Notes under the pieces: model-generated
Databases searched by the model: none
The model's input: only the letters and a program-made list of their open reading frames with translations
Told to the model about the DNA's origin: nothing
In this document: positions 11,501 to 22,401 of the stretch, in pieces
How the letters are laid out: every line of letters begins with the position of its first letter
How positions within the stretch are numbered: position 1 is the first letter of the stretch
From: Schizophyllum amplum
Taxonomy: Eukaryota > Basidiomycota > Agaricomycetes > Agaricales > Schizophyllaceae
Reading direction: 5' to 3'
Length of the DNA stretch: 64,000 bases
Assembly: GCA_007026445.1 (NCBI GenBank)
Contig: VDMD01000005.1
Location: forward strand, 372,001-436,000
Translations under genes and position numbers: made by a program

Positions 11501-12706
11501 CACGAACGGCTGCTGCTCGCCCTGCCGCGTCACCATGTTCGCGATCTGGATCACCGGGTCCACCTTTGCCTCGGGGAAGATGCCCTGCCGCCCGGCGCAC
11601 TCGATGTCGAAGCTCAGGATGCGCAGCGGGGCGATGCGCTGCCACTTGCCATCCGGTGGGTGCGAGATGAAGGCATCGTACCGGATGTTGACCTCGATCT
11701 GGCACTGCGACTTCTTGCGGTCGTCCTTGACGAGGCTGTACTTGCCGGCGGGGATCTCGATCCAGTTCATGCCGAGGACATGGGTGTCGATCATGAAGCG
11801 GAGGGTGTAGGCGATGTTGCTCTCGTATGTCTTGACGGGGTCGCCGAGGGGGAAGAGGTTGTTGAAGTCGCATTCGCCGCGCTCAAAGACGCCTCTGCAG
11901 CGCGGCAACGACTTTGGCTCGGTGATGGTGAGCTTGATGAAGGGCGAGACGGCATCCCCCATGTAGCCCCACAGGCTCCTCTTCTTGACGATCTCGATGT
12001 TGCGCACGGTGTGGCCCGTTATGTTCTGGACACTTGTGAGGGCGCTTCACGTTTGCGGTATGATAACGCACGTTCAGATAGTTCTTGAATGAGTTGAGGT
12101 CGCCTTCGGTGAAGCCGCGAGGTTGCGCGACATAAAAGTAGGGCAGAAAGTCCGTGATGATAGCAAGCACGCTGTGGCCGGCCTGACATGGTTATAAGCA
12201 GTTTGGCCGCTATATCTTTCGAGCGGCTCACGTCTGTCACACCAAACATGCGAAGGATGGTCGTTCCAGAGTTGCGGTCGATCTCTTCCTCTACGTCAAT
12301 CTGCTGGAAGACTGCAGATGGAGGTGAGGATCTGCCTTGGTCACAGTAGTATCAGCGCACCAATTGCGTCGTTCTTCTCGTCTATGGGCGGTAGCGCAGG
12401 CCGTGCCCATGCATCGGCGCCACCTTCAGCACCTGATGCGCGTCAGTAATCAGTCAGTCAAGCGCAATTTGTGCACGCACCAACACCGTCCGCAGACTCG
12501 TCCTTCAGCCTCTCCAAAACCTCTGCAAAGGAGGGCATGCCGGGCTGCGATGCGGAGAAGGGCTGCGAGGGTTCCAGTTTCCGCTTCTTCGCTGCTGGCT
12601 CCATCTCAGAGTCCTCGGGCCTGTATAGGATGCGTTTGGCGTCATTCAGGTCACAAACACAGCACACTGACCTTGGGCGCGTAAGAGGAATGTTTTCCTT
12701 GGGCAT
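8581..12706 (-). CDS. POL3: DNA polymerase delta catalytic subunit
   Basis: Replicative B-family polymerase and 3'-5' exonuclease of the lagging strand. It starts [12 protein letters not shown] at 12706, then has a basic AAKKRKLE segment, [17 protein letters not shown], exonuclease motifs [12 protein letters not shown] and [12 protein letters not shown], polymerase motif [15 protein letters not shown], motif [12 protein letters not shown], motif C YGDTDSVM, and the C-terminal CysA (CLGCK, CNNC) and CysB (CQRC, then CSAKDC) metal sites. It ends RFDNDAW. All expected motifs are present in order across about 14 exons, so it looks complete, at roughly the usual 1,050-1,100 residues. The N-terminal half (from 10871) belongs to a segment repeated at 22458-24568. 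A 64-base stump of a divergent Nudix gene lies upstream. Confidence 0.95.
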
Positions 12707-12938
12707 TTTGCAGAAAATACGCGGTTCGATGTCTTGACGCGTCGCGGGAGGTGCAGAGTGACTAATAAACGCGTGTGGTCGTGTTTGCGCGCCAATGTCA
12801 CATGAAAGCGCGTCACGCATGGTACGCCCGTTCCGCTGGCCTGCTCTTGACTTTCATGTAGAATCTCTGCCACTATGACATCTCCGATACTTGCTGAAAG
12901 TCAGTTCCTGTCCGTGCGCAAACCGTTCACTCCGCGCA
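10871..12938. repeat. Direct repeat, left copy (POL3 5' half plus Nudix 5' end)
   Basis: Nearly identical to 22458-24568, same orientation, offset 11587 at the left edge. Identity starts at CGAAGCACATGAG and stops after TTCACTCCGCGCA. By eye the copies differ by roughly 60 substitutions and small indels (about 3 percent), plus about 43 bases missing from this copy just before the Nudix start codon. Confidence 0.93.
12875..12938 (+). pseudogene. 5' stump of Nudix hydrolase gene
   Basis: Starts ATGACATCTCCGATACTTGC and matches the first about 21 codons of the intact gene at 24505, then breaks off at the repeat edge and meets unrelated sequence. No Nudix box follows. It is the leftover of the gene once divergent from POL3 at this place. 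Confidence 0.85.
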
Positions 12939-13205
12939 ATGAGATATGACCCCGACGTCCTGCATTCGACGGCCAACGCGATCGATAGGTGCGTGGTTTG
13001 CACCGCACCGTGCTCTTTGCTCACAGCGTTGATCACCCTGCAGACCTTACCGCGCCTCTCCGCCCGCATGCCAGAAGAACGATGCTGCCGTCCTCGTATA
13101 CCCACCGCCCTTCACCTTACTCTCCATACTCCCCCTCCCGCCTCCCTCTTTCACCCTTCATCACACGTTCGTCCTTCTCTCACCTTCGTTCTATCCCAGC
13201 TCTGT

Positions 13206-13690
13206 CAATACTCTGCCCCCAAGAATCGAAGGGGCCAGGCGGTGAGAGGGGGGTGAGGCGACAATGCACACGTGGCGTCGGAGGGGAGAAGGGGCAAAGG
13301 CGAGAGGGGAGGAGATGTGAGGGCCGAAGGGGTAGGCGCGAATGCGCGGAGGGGAGGATACGCGAACGCAAGGGGCGAAGGGGCGAAAGGAGCGATGGGA
13401 GGGGGCGAAGACGAGGAGGGCGCAAGGTCGAAAAGGTGAAGGAGCGGCGGGAGGAGGGAGGGGCAAGGGCGAAGGGGAGGGGGGTGCAAGGACGAGGAGG
13501 GGGGAAGGGAGGGGGTCAAGGATGCGACAGGGGGGGAGCAAAGGGGAGAGGGGAAGGGAAGAGGTCAAGGATGCTACAGGGAGAGGCAAAGGGGAGGCGC
13601 GAAAGGGGAGGAGGAGCGAGGGGCGAATGCCCACACGAACAAGGGGCGAAACCTGGGCAAGGGGCGGGGCGAGGGAGCGAGGGCCATGTA
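13206..13690 (+). repeat. Purine-rich (G/A) tract
   Basis: Almost 500 bases in which the + strand is overwhelmingly G and A, with many runs of three to six G. It is low complexity and opens all frames, so the long apparent reading frames here are artefacts. It could form G-quadruplex or triplex structures; that is inference. Confidence 0.85.
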
Positions 13691-13974
13691 TATAACGTCG
13701 CACGCGCGCTCTGTAGTAGACTACCATGCAATATCACACACTTCCCTTTCTTGCCCCTTCTTCTTCGAGTTCCCCCTTCCCCTTCACTCACCATGCCCTC
13801 CCCCTTCACTCTTCATGCCCTCCCCCTTCGCGCGGCACCTCACGCCATCTCCCTCGCTCGCGCGCGCGAAATTACGGGCAAAAATGGTTCATTATACCAA
13901 TCGTGCTACTTACATCCTCATCGTAATACCTACGTTCCCGTCCTCGTACCAATGATATCCCCCCTCACCTAGCG

Positions 13975-14400
13975 TACATACGGTAAATACACCCCCCTCG
14001 CCACGACCACGACCCCTTCGCCTTCGCAGACGACCCCTCCCATTGTTGAGACACCGTCAAACACCCCCTCCCGTTGTTGAGCCCCCCCTTCCATTCATGA
14101 AAATGTCCCTCCACCCTCGCACAGCCCCCTTTACCGTCGTGAAGGCGCCCCTCCGTCATCAGCAGCCCCCTTCATTAGGGCACCCCCTCCATCCTCCACG
14201 ACGACCCCCACCACCCTCCACGACGACCCCCTCCCTCCAATTTCGACGATAACCCCTTCACCCCATAAATCATGTCCCCTTCGACAAGACACCCCCCTCC
14301 ACCGTCATAGGTCATCTATTCGCCCTCCCCCCTCCACCCTCGCAGGTCCCCTCCACCCTCGCAGAGCCCCCTTTCGTATTCGCACGCTCCACCTCACCGT
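13975..14400 (+). repeat. Pyrimidine-rich degenerate minisatellite
   Basis: The + strand is C-rich with a loosely repeated unit around CCCCCTCCACCCTCGCAG and variants such as CCTCCACGACGACCCC. The strand bias is opposite to the purine tract about 300 bases to the left. Confidence 0.75.
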
Positions 14401-14430
14401 GATGAAGAACATAAATGCCGCTCGTTCAAC

Positions 14431-14527
14431 GGCGTCCGGCCATCACGTTGGCGTCCGAACGCGGGCCATCACTTTGGCGTCCGACGGCGGGCCATCACGG
14501 TGGCGTCCAAACGCGGGCCATCACTTA
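14431..14527 (+). repeat. 26-base tandem repeat
   Basis: Three full units of 26 bases (14450, 14476, 14502), each beginning GGCGTCC and ending with a GGGCCATCAC core, preceded by a shortened unit at 14431. A more diverged continuation follows to about 14570. Confidence 0.85.
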
Positions 14528-14636
14528 CAACGGCTTCCAACATCGGGCCAACTGTCACGACGCCCTCCGACATCGACCAACAGCGACCCGCAAATATCTG
14601 CAACCATAATCAGCAGGCTGCGCCGCGCAAGCGAGG

Positions 14637-14690
14637 GCGCTGGGGACAGACCGGGCGCTGGGGACAGACCGAGCGCTGGGGACAGGCCTG
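14637..14690 (+). repeat. 18-base tandem repeat
   Basis: Three units of GCGCTGGGGACAGACCGG or close variants at 14637, 14655 and 14673, with a decayed fourth unit from 14691. Confidence 0.88.
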
Positions 14691-17600
14691 GCGCCGAGGA
14701 CGCGCGTGTCACCCTCGTCTATAACATGACGCGCCAGACGGCGGCAGCGTGTCGCCCTTGTCGAGAACACGTGGCCCGTGCCGCTGGAGAGCGCGGACAA
14801 CACGCCGTGTCGCGTCGCCAGTGCCGCATCGCCGCCGGATAGCCCGGCCAGCGAGCCGCAAGACATTCTCTGCCTAATAGCGTCCTCAGTCATCATACAG
14901 AGAAAGGGGACAACGGAGAGATACGCACAAGTATCACGAATTATGAATGAACTAGTCTCATAAGAATTAGTAAACGTAGAGAGGGGACAACGGCGGAGAG
15001 ATACACACCACGAGTGAAAATACTCTCCCAGATTCAGATGCGGCAGGGACGCAGTGATATCGGCGCGACCAGAACGCAGCGATGGTAACGCGGCCGACGC
15101 AGCGCTATCGAGAGCGCAATATCGACGCGGCAGGGACGCAGCGACTCATACCATCGTAAACGACAATCTACGGCAAGAGATTAGCATCGCGGTTGACAAC
15201 AGTAGAAATCAAGCAACCCACCGGTAGGGTAAGTCGCGACAATCGTCGACCAAGGCAGACTGTTGAACGTTGATGAATTGAGAGTCGGCCATTGACGAAT
15301 TGCGTGTCGGGAGTGACAACGCGTATCGGGTTGGTGGGCGCCTATCGGGTGCGTCGACGTGCATCGCGGGACGCAAGATGGGTGTTTGCAAAGTTGATGT
15401 GCGCCGAGAAGGCGATGGTGGCGGCAAGAGCGATGGCGATGACGGCGGCGAGAGCAAAAGTGGCGACAAGGGCGACAGGGCGTCCAGCGCGGCGCAGCCT
15501 TGGATAAGGCGGTCAGTAAACGTCGATGGACGAGATAAAAGCGGGATATGCACCGTAATTGGTCGAGAACGACCTTGATTGTCCTACTCGTCGACTTGAT
15601 CCTTCGACCACCGTGATCATGTCAACGGCCATTATCCTCGAGACCCACATAGGCAAAAAGCAAATCCTGCAACAGAGGTATCAGCGAGCGAAGACGAACA
15701 CTGCAAACGGTAATCAGACTCACTAAGCATCGTTGAGAGTGGCCGCGGGGTGGATGCAAGAGGTCGGCGAGGTGAAGGGGAAGACGTCGAGGTTGCGGCG
15801 AGGGTGTCGGTGTCGAGGGGAGGGACTCGAAGCGAGGTCGGCAAGGGTAAACCGACGACGGGAGGATAAGTCAACGGTGGGAGGACAAGTCAACCACGGG
15901 AGGGGAAGGTGAAAGAAGCGAAATCGCTGCCTCAGTCGCCCCACGTCCGCCGACTCTTATACACTCCCAGCTTTGTTAACCTTTTCAACCTCCTTGAAAC
16001 ACACGTCATCCGGTAGCCGAGAAGTCCCCCGAAAATCGGGAGCCGACATCGACTTACGAAGGCGCGGAAGAGTCGGTGGCGCGCGCCGCCCTGTCTACTT
16101 TCAGGAGGTTGGTTTTCGAATGCTTTCCGTTTTTTGGGGCGCGCGCCTTCATCCGCCTAGGGCGAGAACGTGGTAAAAGTCCGCGGAGAAGGGCTGGCGA
16201 CATGACTGACGACAAGGCAAGGCCGAATTCCCTCGCGTTCGAGTCGTTCTAGACGAACTCTGCGTCCAGTAAAGCTTCATGTATAATACAATCACGCACC
16301 CCAAAAGATGCTTATCGCATCCCGCGACCGAGAACCCTGCAAAAGCGCCCCATGAAAACCGAGGGCGACGTTGAAGACAGCAACGTAAGGCCTTTCCCCA
16401 TCGGGAATCCCTTGTCGTTGACGCCAGTAACCGCGCCTCCAGCACGTCGTTCTCCACTGCTCAGGCGCTCGCCTCAGATTTTAGGCTGCTCGAAGACCTC
16501 GGAGACGTGTACTGCCGCCGTGTCCAGGGAGCATTAGTGTTCCCTGAGCTCTGTAAGTCGCTGCGTATGAGCGGGGAAATGAAAACGAACTTGGACTTGG
16601 TGAGAATGCGAAGGCAGCGCAGCAGCCCGCGTTCCGCGTCGGTGATACGGGGACCCGAGTAGCCTAGCGTCAGACGATCCGAGCAAGCGGCGAACGCGTA
16701 AATGGACGACAGCGGGGTGGAAGATTCGGTGTGTCGACGGGGTGTGTATGCACCATGCGTGGTGGCGCATGCATGCGGTCGGCGCGAAATCGACCGCAAA
16801 CTCGAACCTCCTGAATTAGTCATTAATGTTACAGGATAAGCGAGCGATGGAAGATTGAGAGGCGACGAGGTGGAGGATGACGAGGAATGGATGGCGTGCT
16901 ATGAGCACTGGGTGGGAAACAGCGCCACATAGTAGAACCAACACTCTTCGCGCTGTGGCACTCGCTGAGGGCCGCGCAGAGAGGTATAGCACACCGAGAG
17001 TCATACAATCTACCAGGTACTATCAGTTTTCGGCGAGAAATATCTTTGGGGCGGATGCCGACTTACGACGGTAAAGGCGTCGAGTTCCATACTCAAACGT
17101 CCTAGGCCTTCCAGTACGATAAGACAGAACGCAGATCTTGCCCATCGGCGCCGCGTACCGGAGTTCTGAAGCGAGATAATGTCAAACAAGCGTCCGCGAG
17201 ACCCATCGCCGCCCTTGGCGAGGACGCGGTCGCGCTCTGGAGGGTGGAGATGCGCGATTTTGCATGCGGCGTGAATGTCCTGCGAGTTCTAGCGGATCTA
17301 AGACGGTGGCGGCCTTCCAAAGTAGCAGATACATTGCTTGGAGAATGGGGGACTCGAACGGCGTTTTGTCCGAGGCAGCGGAGGCGCGCGATGGGTGGGA
17401 TGAACGTGGATGATGGGGACAAGTTGAACTTCGGCGTGTCGGCCCGACTGCGACGATCATTGAACATGTTGCTCTTGACCGTCATCGTCGCCCGGTGGAC
17501 GAGGTCCGCGTCGACTTTTGCATGTAGTTTTCACACAGCGGCCACTATCTACTCATTCCCTGACTACCTATGTCGTCCCGCTGCTTGAACGAACTCTGCC

Positions 17601-19533
17601 TGCCTCATGAACGAAGAAAGGGTCCTCGAGTGGCGCGCGCCCTCCTCAAGCTCACCCGAACAACGCTTCATGTCCGACGGCCGTCTTGATCGATTACGCA
17701 CAGCGAGGCTAACTAGCTTCTTTTCCCGGCGGCCCTGATCTACGGGACGGGAACGTCATACGGCTGGATTAGGTAGCCCTTGTTTAACTTGCAGCGGTGG
17801 CGTGCGCATCGCCGCCGCCGCAAGCAGCTCACCCTTTTGCGCCCGGCTGCGCAGATGCAGCACATCACCATGATCGGGAACAAGGAAAACTCCCGGAAAA
17901 CAATGAATATAATGTCCGCGAAATGTGCGAGGTACGCGTCTGTGGTCCACGAGTGAGACGCATCTTGAACTCAAAGTTGCTTTGAAGGAATGCGACGATG
18001 CAGCGAAGCATTCGCCGCTCAACCTCGTGCTTCCACTTTATCAGCGATGTCAACGTATTCGGTTCACGAGATGAATAGTCGACGGCGGAAATGCACAAAG
18101 GACATGCGGAAGGACGGCAGAGTAAGGAGGTTGGAAACGCGAACGTTGAACTGACCGTACACCAGGCCAGCGCCAGGCGTAGTCGGAGCTACTAGTCGTG
18201 ACTACTGCGTCGATGATGGTGGCGCGGGAAGACGCGGGCGCAGTGCGTGGATGTCTATCATACTCTGCGCGCGCTCTAGAGGCTCCCGCAGGTGGAAGAT
18301 TCGGGGTGACGGGTGAGCGGAAGGGGAAGGGTGGCGTGAACGCTCTGGAGGGTGGCCGTGTTGTGGTTCTCCTTCCCATGTCCTTCTGATTATCTGAATT
18401 GACGACTGCTCGCTCAAGTACTCCAGGGTGATACATTTTAGGACATGATCTTCGCGCTGCAGGGCGGAGATGTGTGCACTCAAAGTTCAGCGCACCCTTG
18501 AACTTCGCGCATCGTAAAGGTTGGCGGATCGTGTCCTTGCATGCATCGCTCCCGAGTAGGTAGACATCTTCCGCACGTCAAACATCCAGACTCCTGCTCA
18601 GGAGGTTGGAAGATTGCGTACGCCCCGCAGAGAATGGGAACTTGAGCGCACGCGCTGCCAGCGATATTCCGAAAGTTCTAGCGACGGGCATAGAGCTGCG
18701 GGCGTGCTCTCATCAAGCCTAGGAAGATTGAGCGGAGGCGAATAGGATTTTATTTGGCGGCGAAGAGAGCGCGCGGGGAGCCAGAGGGAGGTCGACGATT
18801 GCCATCAAGTTCAACTTCGGCGCACGGACCGACTGCCGCGCCCATTGTTCTTTGCTCCCGACCAGCAGAAGCTTGTGCGCGACTTTGTCAAACGTCGCTT
18901 GTCGGTCTCATTCAACTCAGTGCTGATTTTTCTTCCTTTTATGGCTCTCATTATTCTGCACGCCATACGAGAATGACTCGTAAATCTGAACGTCGAGGCC
19001 GCTGGCGCCTGGTCCGCCGCTGCCGAATAACGACACCATTGTCGACGATCGGGTCGACGAGATCTACCACGTACATGGGTAAGTATCTTGCTCGGCTCCC
19101 TTTAGCTCCGACGCTCGTATATATACCGCTCCGCAGCGAAGTTCCCTCTTTTTCAACCATTATGCCCCCTTTCTCCTTGACGCGCCCGCCGTCTACTTGA
19201 TCCTCTCGCCGCCGCCGACTACGAGAATGACCCTCGCAGGTGAGTTGAGTCTGACACGTGTCCCTATCCGCTGACTTACATACCCCAGGCTGTGCTTGAC
19301 GTTGCGCGCAGTAGCGACGCCATGCCTGGAGGTGCATCGTCGGCTTTGCGGGAGGGCGGGCAACGCCGCCACCACCGTCTGGCCGCTGTCTTCGCTGCTC
19401 GGGTGGTATCAAGGACGTGCATCGGTGAGTTTCACGATGTTCATTGCGTTCTGGGACTGACGCCTCGCCCAAGATATAGGCGAGGAGGTCACGGCATGAA
19501 CACGTCGAGGTCTTGGGGCAGGCGCGGACGCAC

Positions 19534-19761
19534 GCGCGGCCGAACGCCGCGCTCATGGCGACGGCGCGCAGCGCCGTCGGATGCCAATATAGCATCGTTT
19601 CGTAGACTGGTGAGTTTTCCTCCTTCGTGCTATTGATATCTCATTGACGTTTCGTCAGGGTGCGCGCGGGAGGTTGCGCCGCTGCAGCTCTCCCGACCGC
19701 CGTCTTGGCGGTCGGCCTAGGGCCCGGGAAGGAGACGCCCCCGCGCGGCCGAAGGCCGCGC
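19534..19761 (+). repeat. Cluster of four perfect short hairpins
   Basis: 19534-19552 is GCGCGGC/GCCGCGC (7-base stem); 19559-19579 is CGACGGCGC/GCGCCGTCG (9); 19693-19715 is CCGACCGCC/GGCGGTCGG (9); 19743-19761 is GCGCGGCC/GGCCGCGC (8). Loops are 3-5 bases. The first and fourth share sequence (GCGCGGCCGAA), so at least those two are copies of one unit. Confidence 0.8.
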
Positions 19762-20198
19762 CGCCACTCGCTCTCCTCGTCGCATATTGTGAGTTCAGTT
19801 TGTTTGGCTCTGTCGGTCGCTACTGATATTTCTCATGTTGACACTTGAAGCCTGTGGTCGTCGGGGCCTTGAGCACTGCCTCGCACTCCATAACACAGGC
19901 TCCGTATCCGGGCCGATCACCGTCGTCTTCAGCTTCTCTGGACATCCAAATGCCCTAATTGGCGACTTGAAGAGCGCGCCGGTCACGCAGGGCAAGTCGA
20001 GCTGCGGAGGAAGAACTTCTCGGAGACGGGCAACTTCATCAAGCGTTACAGGTCGAGCATCATCATCGCCTCACCTCATCGAATCCGTAAGTCGGCTCGA
20101 CCTTGAAAAGGGGATTGAGATTGACGTTGCCTATTAGTAGGAACGTCCGCGCTTCCCATAACCGCATACGACGACCTTATCCGCCAAGTATTTTCACC

Positions 20199-21277
20199 TC
20201 GCCATGGGCGTTGAGTGTACAGATCGCCGTCCGGCGAGCGAGGTGAGTGAGATTTGCTGATCCAACTATCGTATGTTGATCACGCGTGCAGCGTACTATC
20301 ATCGCTGGGTCTCGGCCGCCTAGGTGATGTTTATATGTATTGCCGTCCGCCGAGCGACCTCCTAGACGTTGCCAACCTTGTCGGGACGCGTTTGCTGCCG
20401 TCATCACTCCACATCACCAAAACTTGCGCCACGGCCGTAACGGCGGACTCGACGTCGTCAAGGCGCACTTATTGTGTGCTCAAGGCTCCGTACTCACGGG
20501 GCATCGCCGTAGGCGATGAGTATATGGATCGCCGTCCGGCGAGCAGGGTGAGTGACTACTTAGTTGCATTACTATCATGTCGTTAACCTTAGCCCAGCTG
20601 TGGAACTTCGACGGCGGTGCATACTCACGCGCTTAGGCTCTGAGTATATGTATCAACAGCCCGGGAGCGATGCCTTCGACGTTCTCAACCTCGTCCAGGC
20701 GCGCTCGCGTCGTCATAACAACGACCTCTCAAGACGCGCACCACCGTAACGACGCACTCAAGGCCGGTCAGGCATGCGAACTGCGGACTTGTCCCTACTG
20801 CGCGACATCGCCGTAGGCGATGAGTATATGGATCGCCGTCCGCCGAGCGGCGTGCTATCGCCCTTAGGACACGCCCGGCCTCGTCAAGGGTCTCACGGCG
20901 CCCTCACCATGGGTTCGAAGTTGCCAGATTGCGCTTGACGCCGCTAGGACGCGCTCACCTTGGCACTCAAAACTCGCTACAATACGAGCCGACGGCGTAG
21001 GCGATGGCTATACAGATCGTCGTCCGCCGAGCGGACCTGTGGTGAGCGCTTACTCACTGATCCCATTCTCGAGCTCACTGTCATCGTAGATCGGTCTTAT
21101 ACCAGCTACCTCCCGTCCGCGCGCCATGCGACGGCGCAATGTATCGCTTTACGCTGAACAACGACATCGAAGACGTCCTCAACACCACTCATGACGCTCA
21201 CCACGCCCTTGACCCTCGCGCTGCGCGTCCGACTCCCCTGCGAAGCGACGAAGCAACGTATCGTCGTCCGGCGAGCA
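20199..21277 (+). repeat. Degenerate satellite-like array with a 40-base double-hairpin core
   Basis: A core reading CGCCGTAGGCG, then ATGAGTATATGGAT, then CGCCGTCCGGCGAGC recurs at about 20199, 20318, 20505, 20625 (decayed), 20809, 20993 and 21241 (right part only). Each core holds two small palindromes. Successive spacings are about 119, 187, 120, 184, 184 and 248 bases, and the spacers also share words such as GACGTT..CAACC..GTC, pointing to an ancestral unit of about 185 bases. No coding frame runs through it. Confidence 0.7.
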
Positions 21278-22300
21278 GGTTATGCGCCCTCCGGGTGCAT
21301 CTGTGAATACCATGCTCCCTTGATCCTTGTTTTGCTGACGTTCTCAAGGCGCCCTGGCCCTCAATACGCCGACGACGCTTTGGGGACGTACACCAGACTC
21401 TATGGGAGCGTGCTGCAGGCCTTTGTCGGCGTCGGCGAGAGCGAGATAGACGTATGACCGAGACACGGCACTGGGTGGGGGAACGTGTCTTGGGACTTTG
21501 TAACATGTTTAGGTAGGTCCTTGTCTTTTCTCGGGCCCGGTAGCAGTGCAGTTAGAGTTAGACGACGCTGTACTACAGTCGAGTAACTCTGGAATAAAAA
21601 TGATTTGAAGACTTTACATGACCTGAAGGGATACAATGCGAGAATACAACGAAGTTGAACGCTGAACATTTGTGGGAGTCGTGGCGCGGCGTTGAGAGGG
21701 CGCGGAGACTCGGGCATGAAAGGCACAACAGCAATTGTATTCGACTACCTACATGAGCTAATTACGCCACCAAAGCCCTCACCTCCCAAAAGTTCCAGAA
21801 AACGGCCTCCCTTCCACACCTGACGACTGCCCTCCTTTGCGCGAGTGCGCCCCCGCTTTTGCAAAGTCGATAGCTGGAGAGACGAGGTAAGTGCAGTCGT
21901 GACGAAGGCTACGTACCCGCACATACTCGGTTGCGCATCGCACAAGCTCGCGCTACCAGTGCGCGCACCGCACAACCTCGCGCTATCCCTTGAGACGCCC
22001 GGTGCCCGCACCCTCGCAGTCCCGGCCTCGTCGCTACCGAGCACGCGGCGTACCGCGGGGCTTGGCGGGAGGGCGTATAAAAACCCCTCCCACCTCGCCC
22101 TGCCCTTCACCATCCCTTCCGCTTCCTCTCGCCTTGCCGCTGGTTGTGGTCGCTGCCGTCAGTCGTGCCGTCGCCCTGTCGCCCTGCTCGCCGTCACGCC
22201 GCACGCCGGACCTATGGCGGGGGAGGTCATGCTTGTCGGGGTCATGGTGGTCGGGGGGAGGGGTTCAGTAGTTTAGTAGTCTCGTCGTCGTCGTGGCACG

Positions 22301-22343
22301 CCCCCGGACATGGGCCCCTGTAGGGGGAACCCATGTTCGGGGG
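22301..22343 (+). repeat. Long nested hairpin
   Basis: CCCCCGGACATGGG pairs with CCCATGTTCGGGGG (14 positions, one mismatch), and the loop itself contains CCCC-TGTA-GGGG. It lies about 115 bases left of the right-hand copy of the POL3 repeat. Confidence 0.8.
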
Positions 22344-22401
22344 TCCACAAAAGGAGGGATGGGCGCTAGACACCTGTTAAAATTCATGCCGCTTCACCGC
22401 C

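Noticed and set aside
12989..13972. Long open frame of more than 300 codons across the purine tract
   Set aside because: Composition alone (Gly/Arg/Glu repeats from G/A runs) opens all frames on the + strand. There is no domain, splice pattern or codon signal.
16461..16823. Minus-strand frame reading RLTLGYSGPRITDAERGLLR
   Set aside because: Reads smoothly for about 60 residues but matches no family I know and has no credible continuation, so it is not listed as a gene.
18951..19595. 214-codon minus-strand open frame in the repeat block
   Set aside because: Spans hairpins and intron-like segments and has no recognisable domain. Probably chance in GC-rich DNA.
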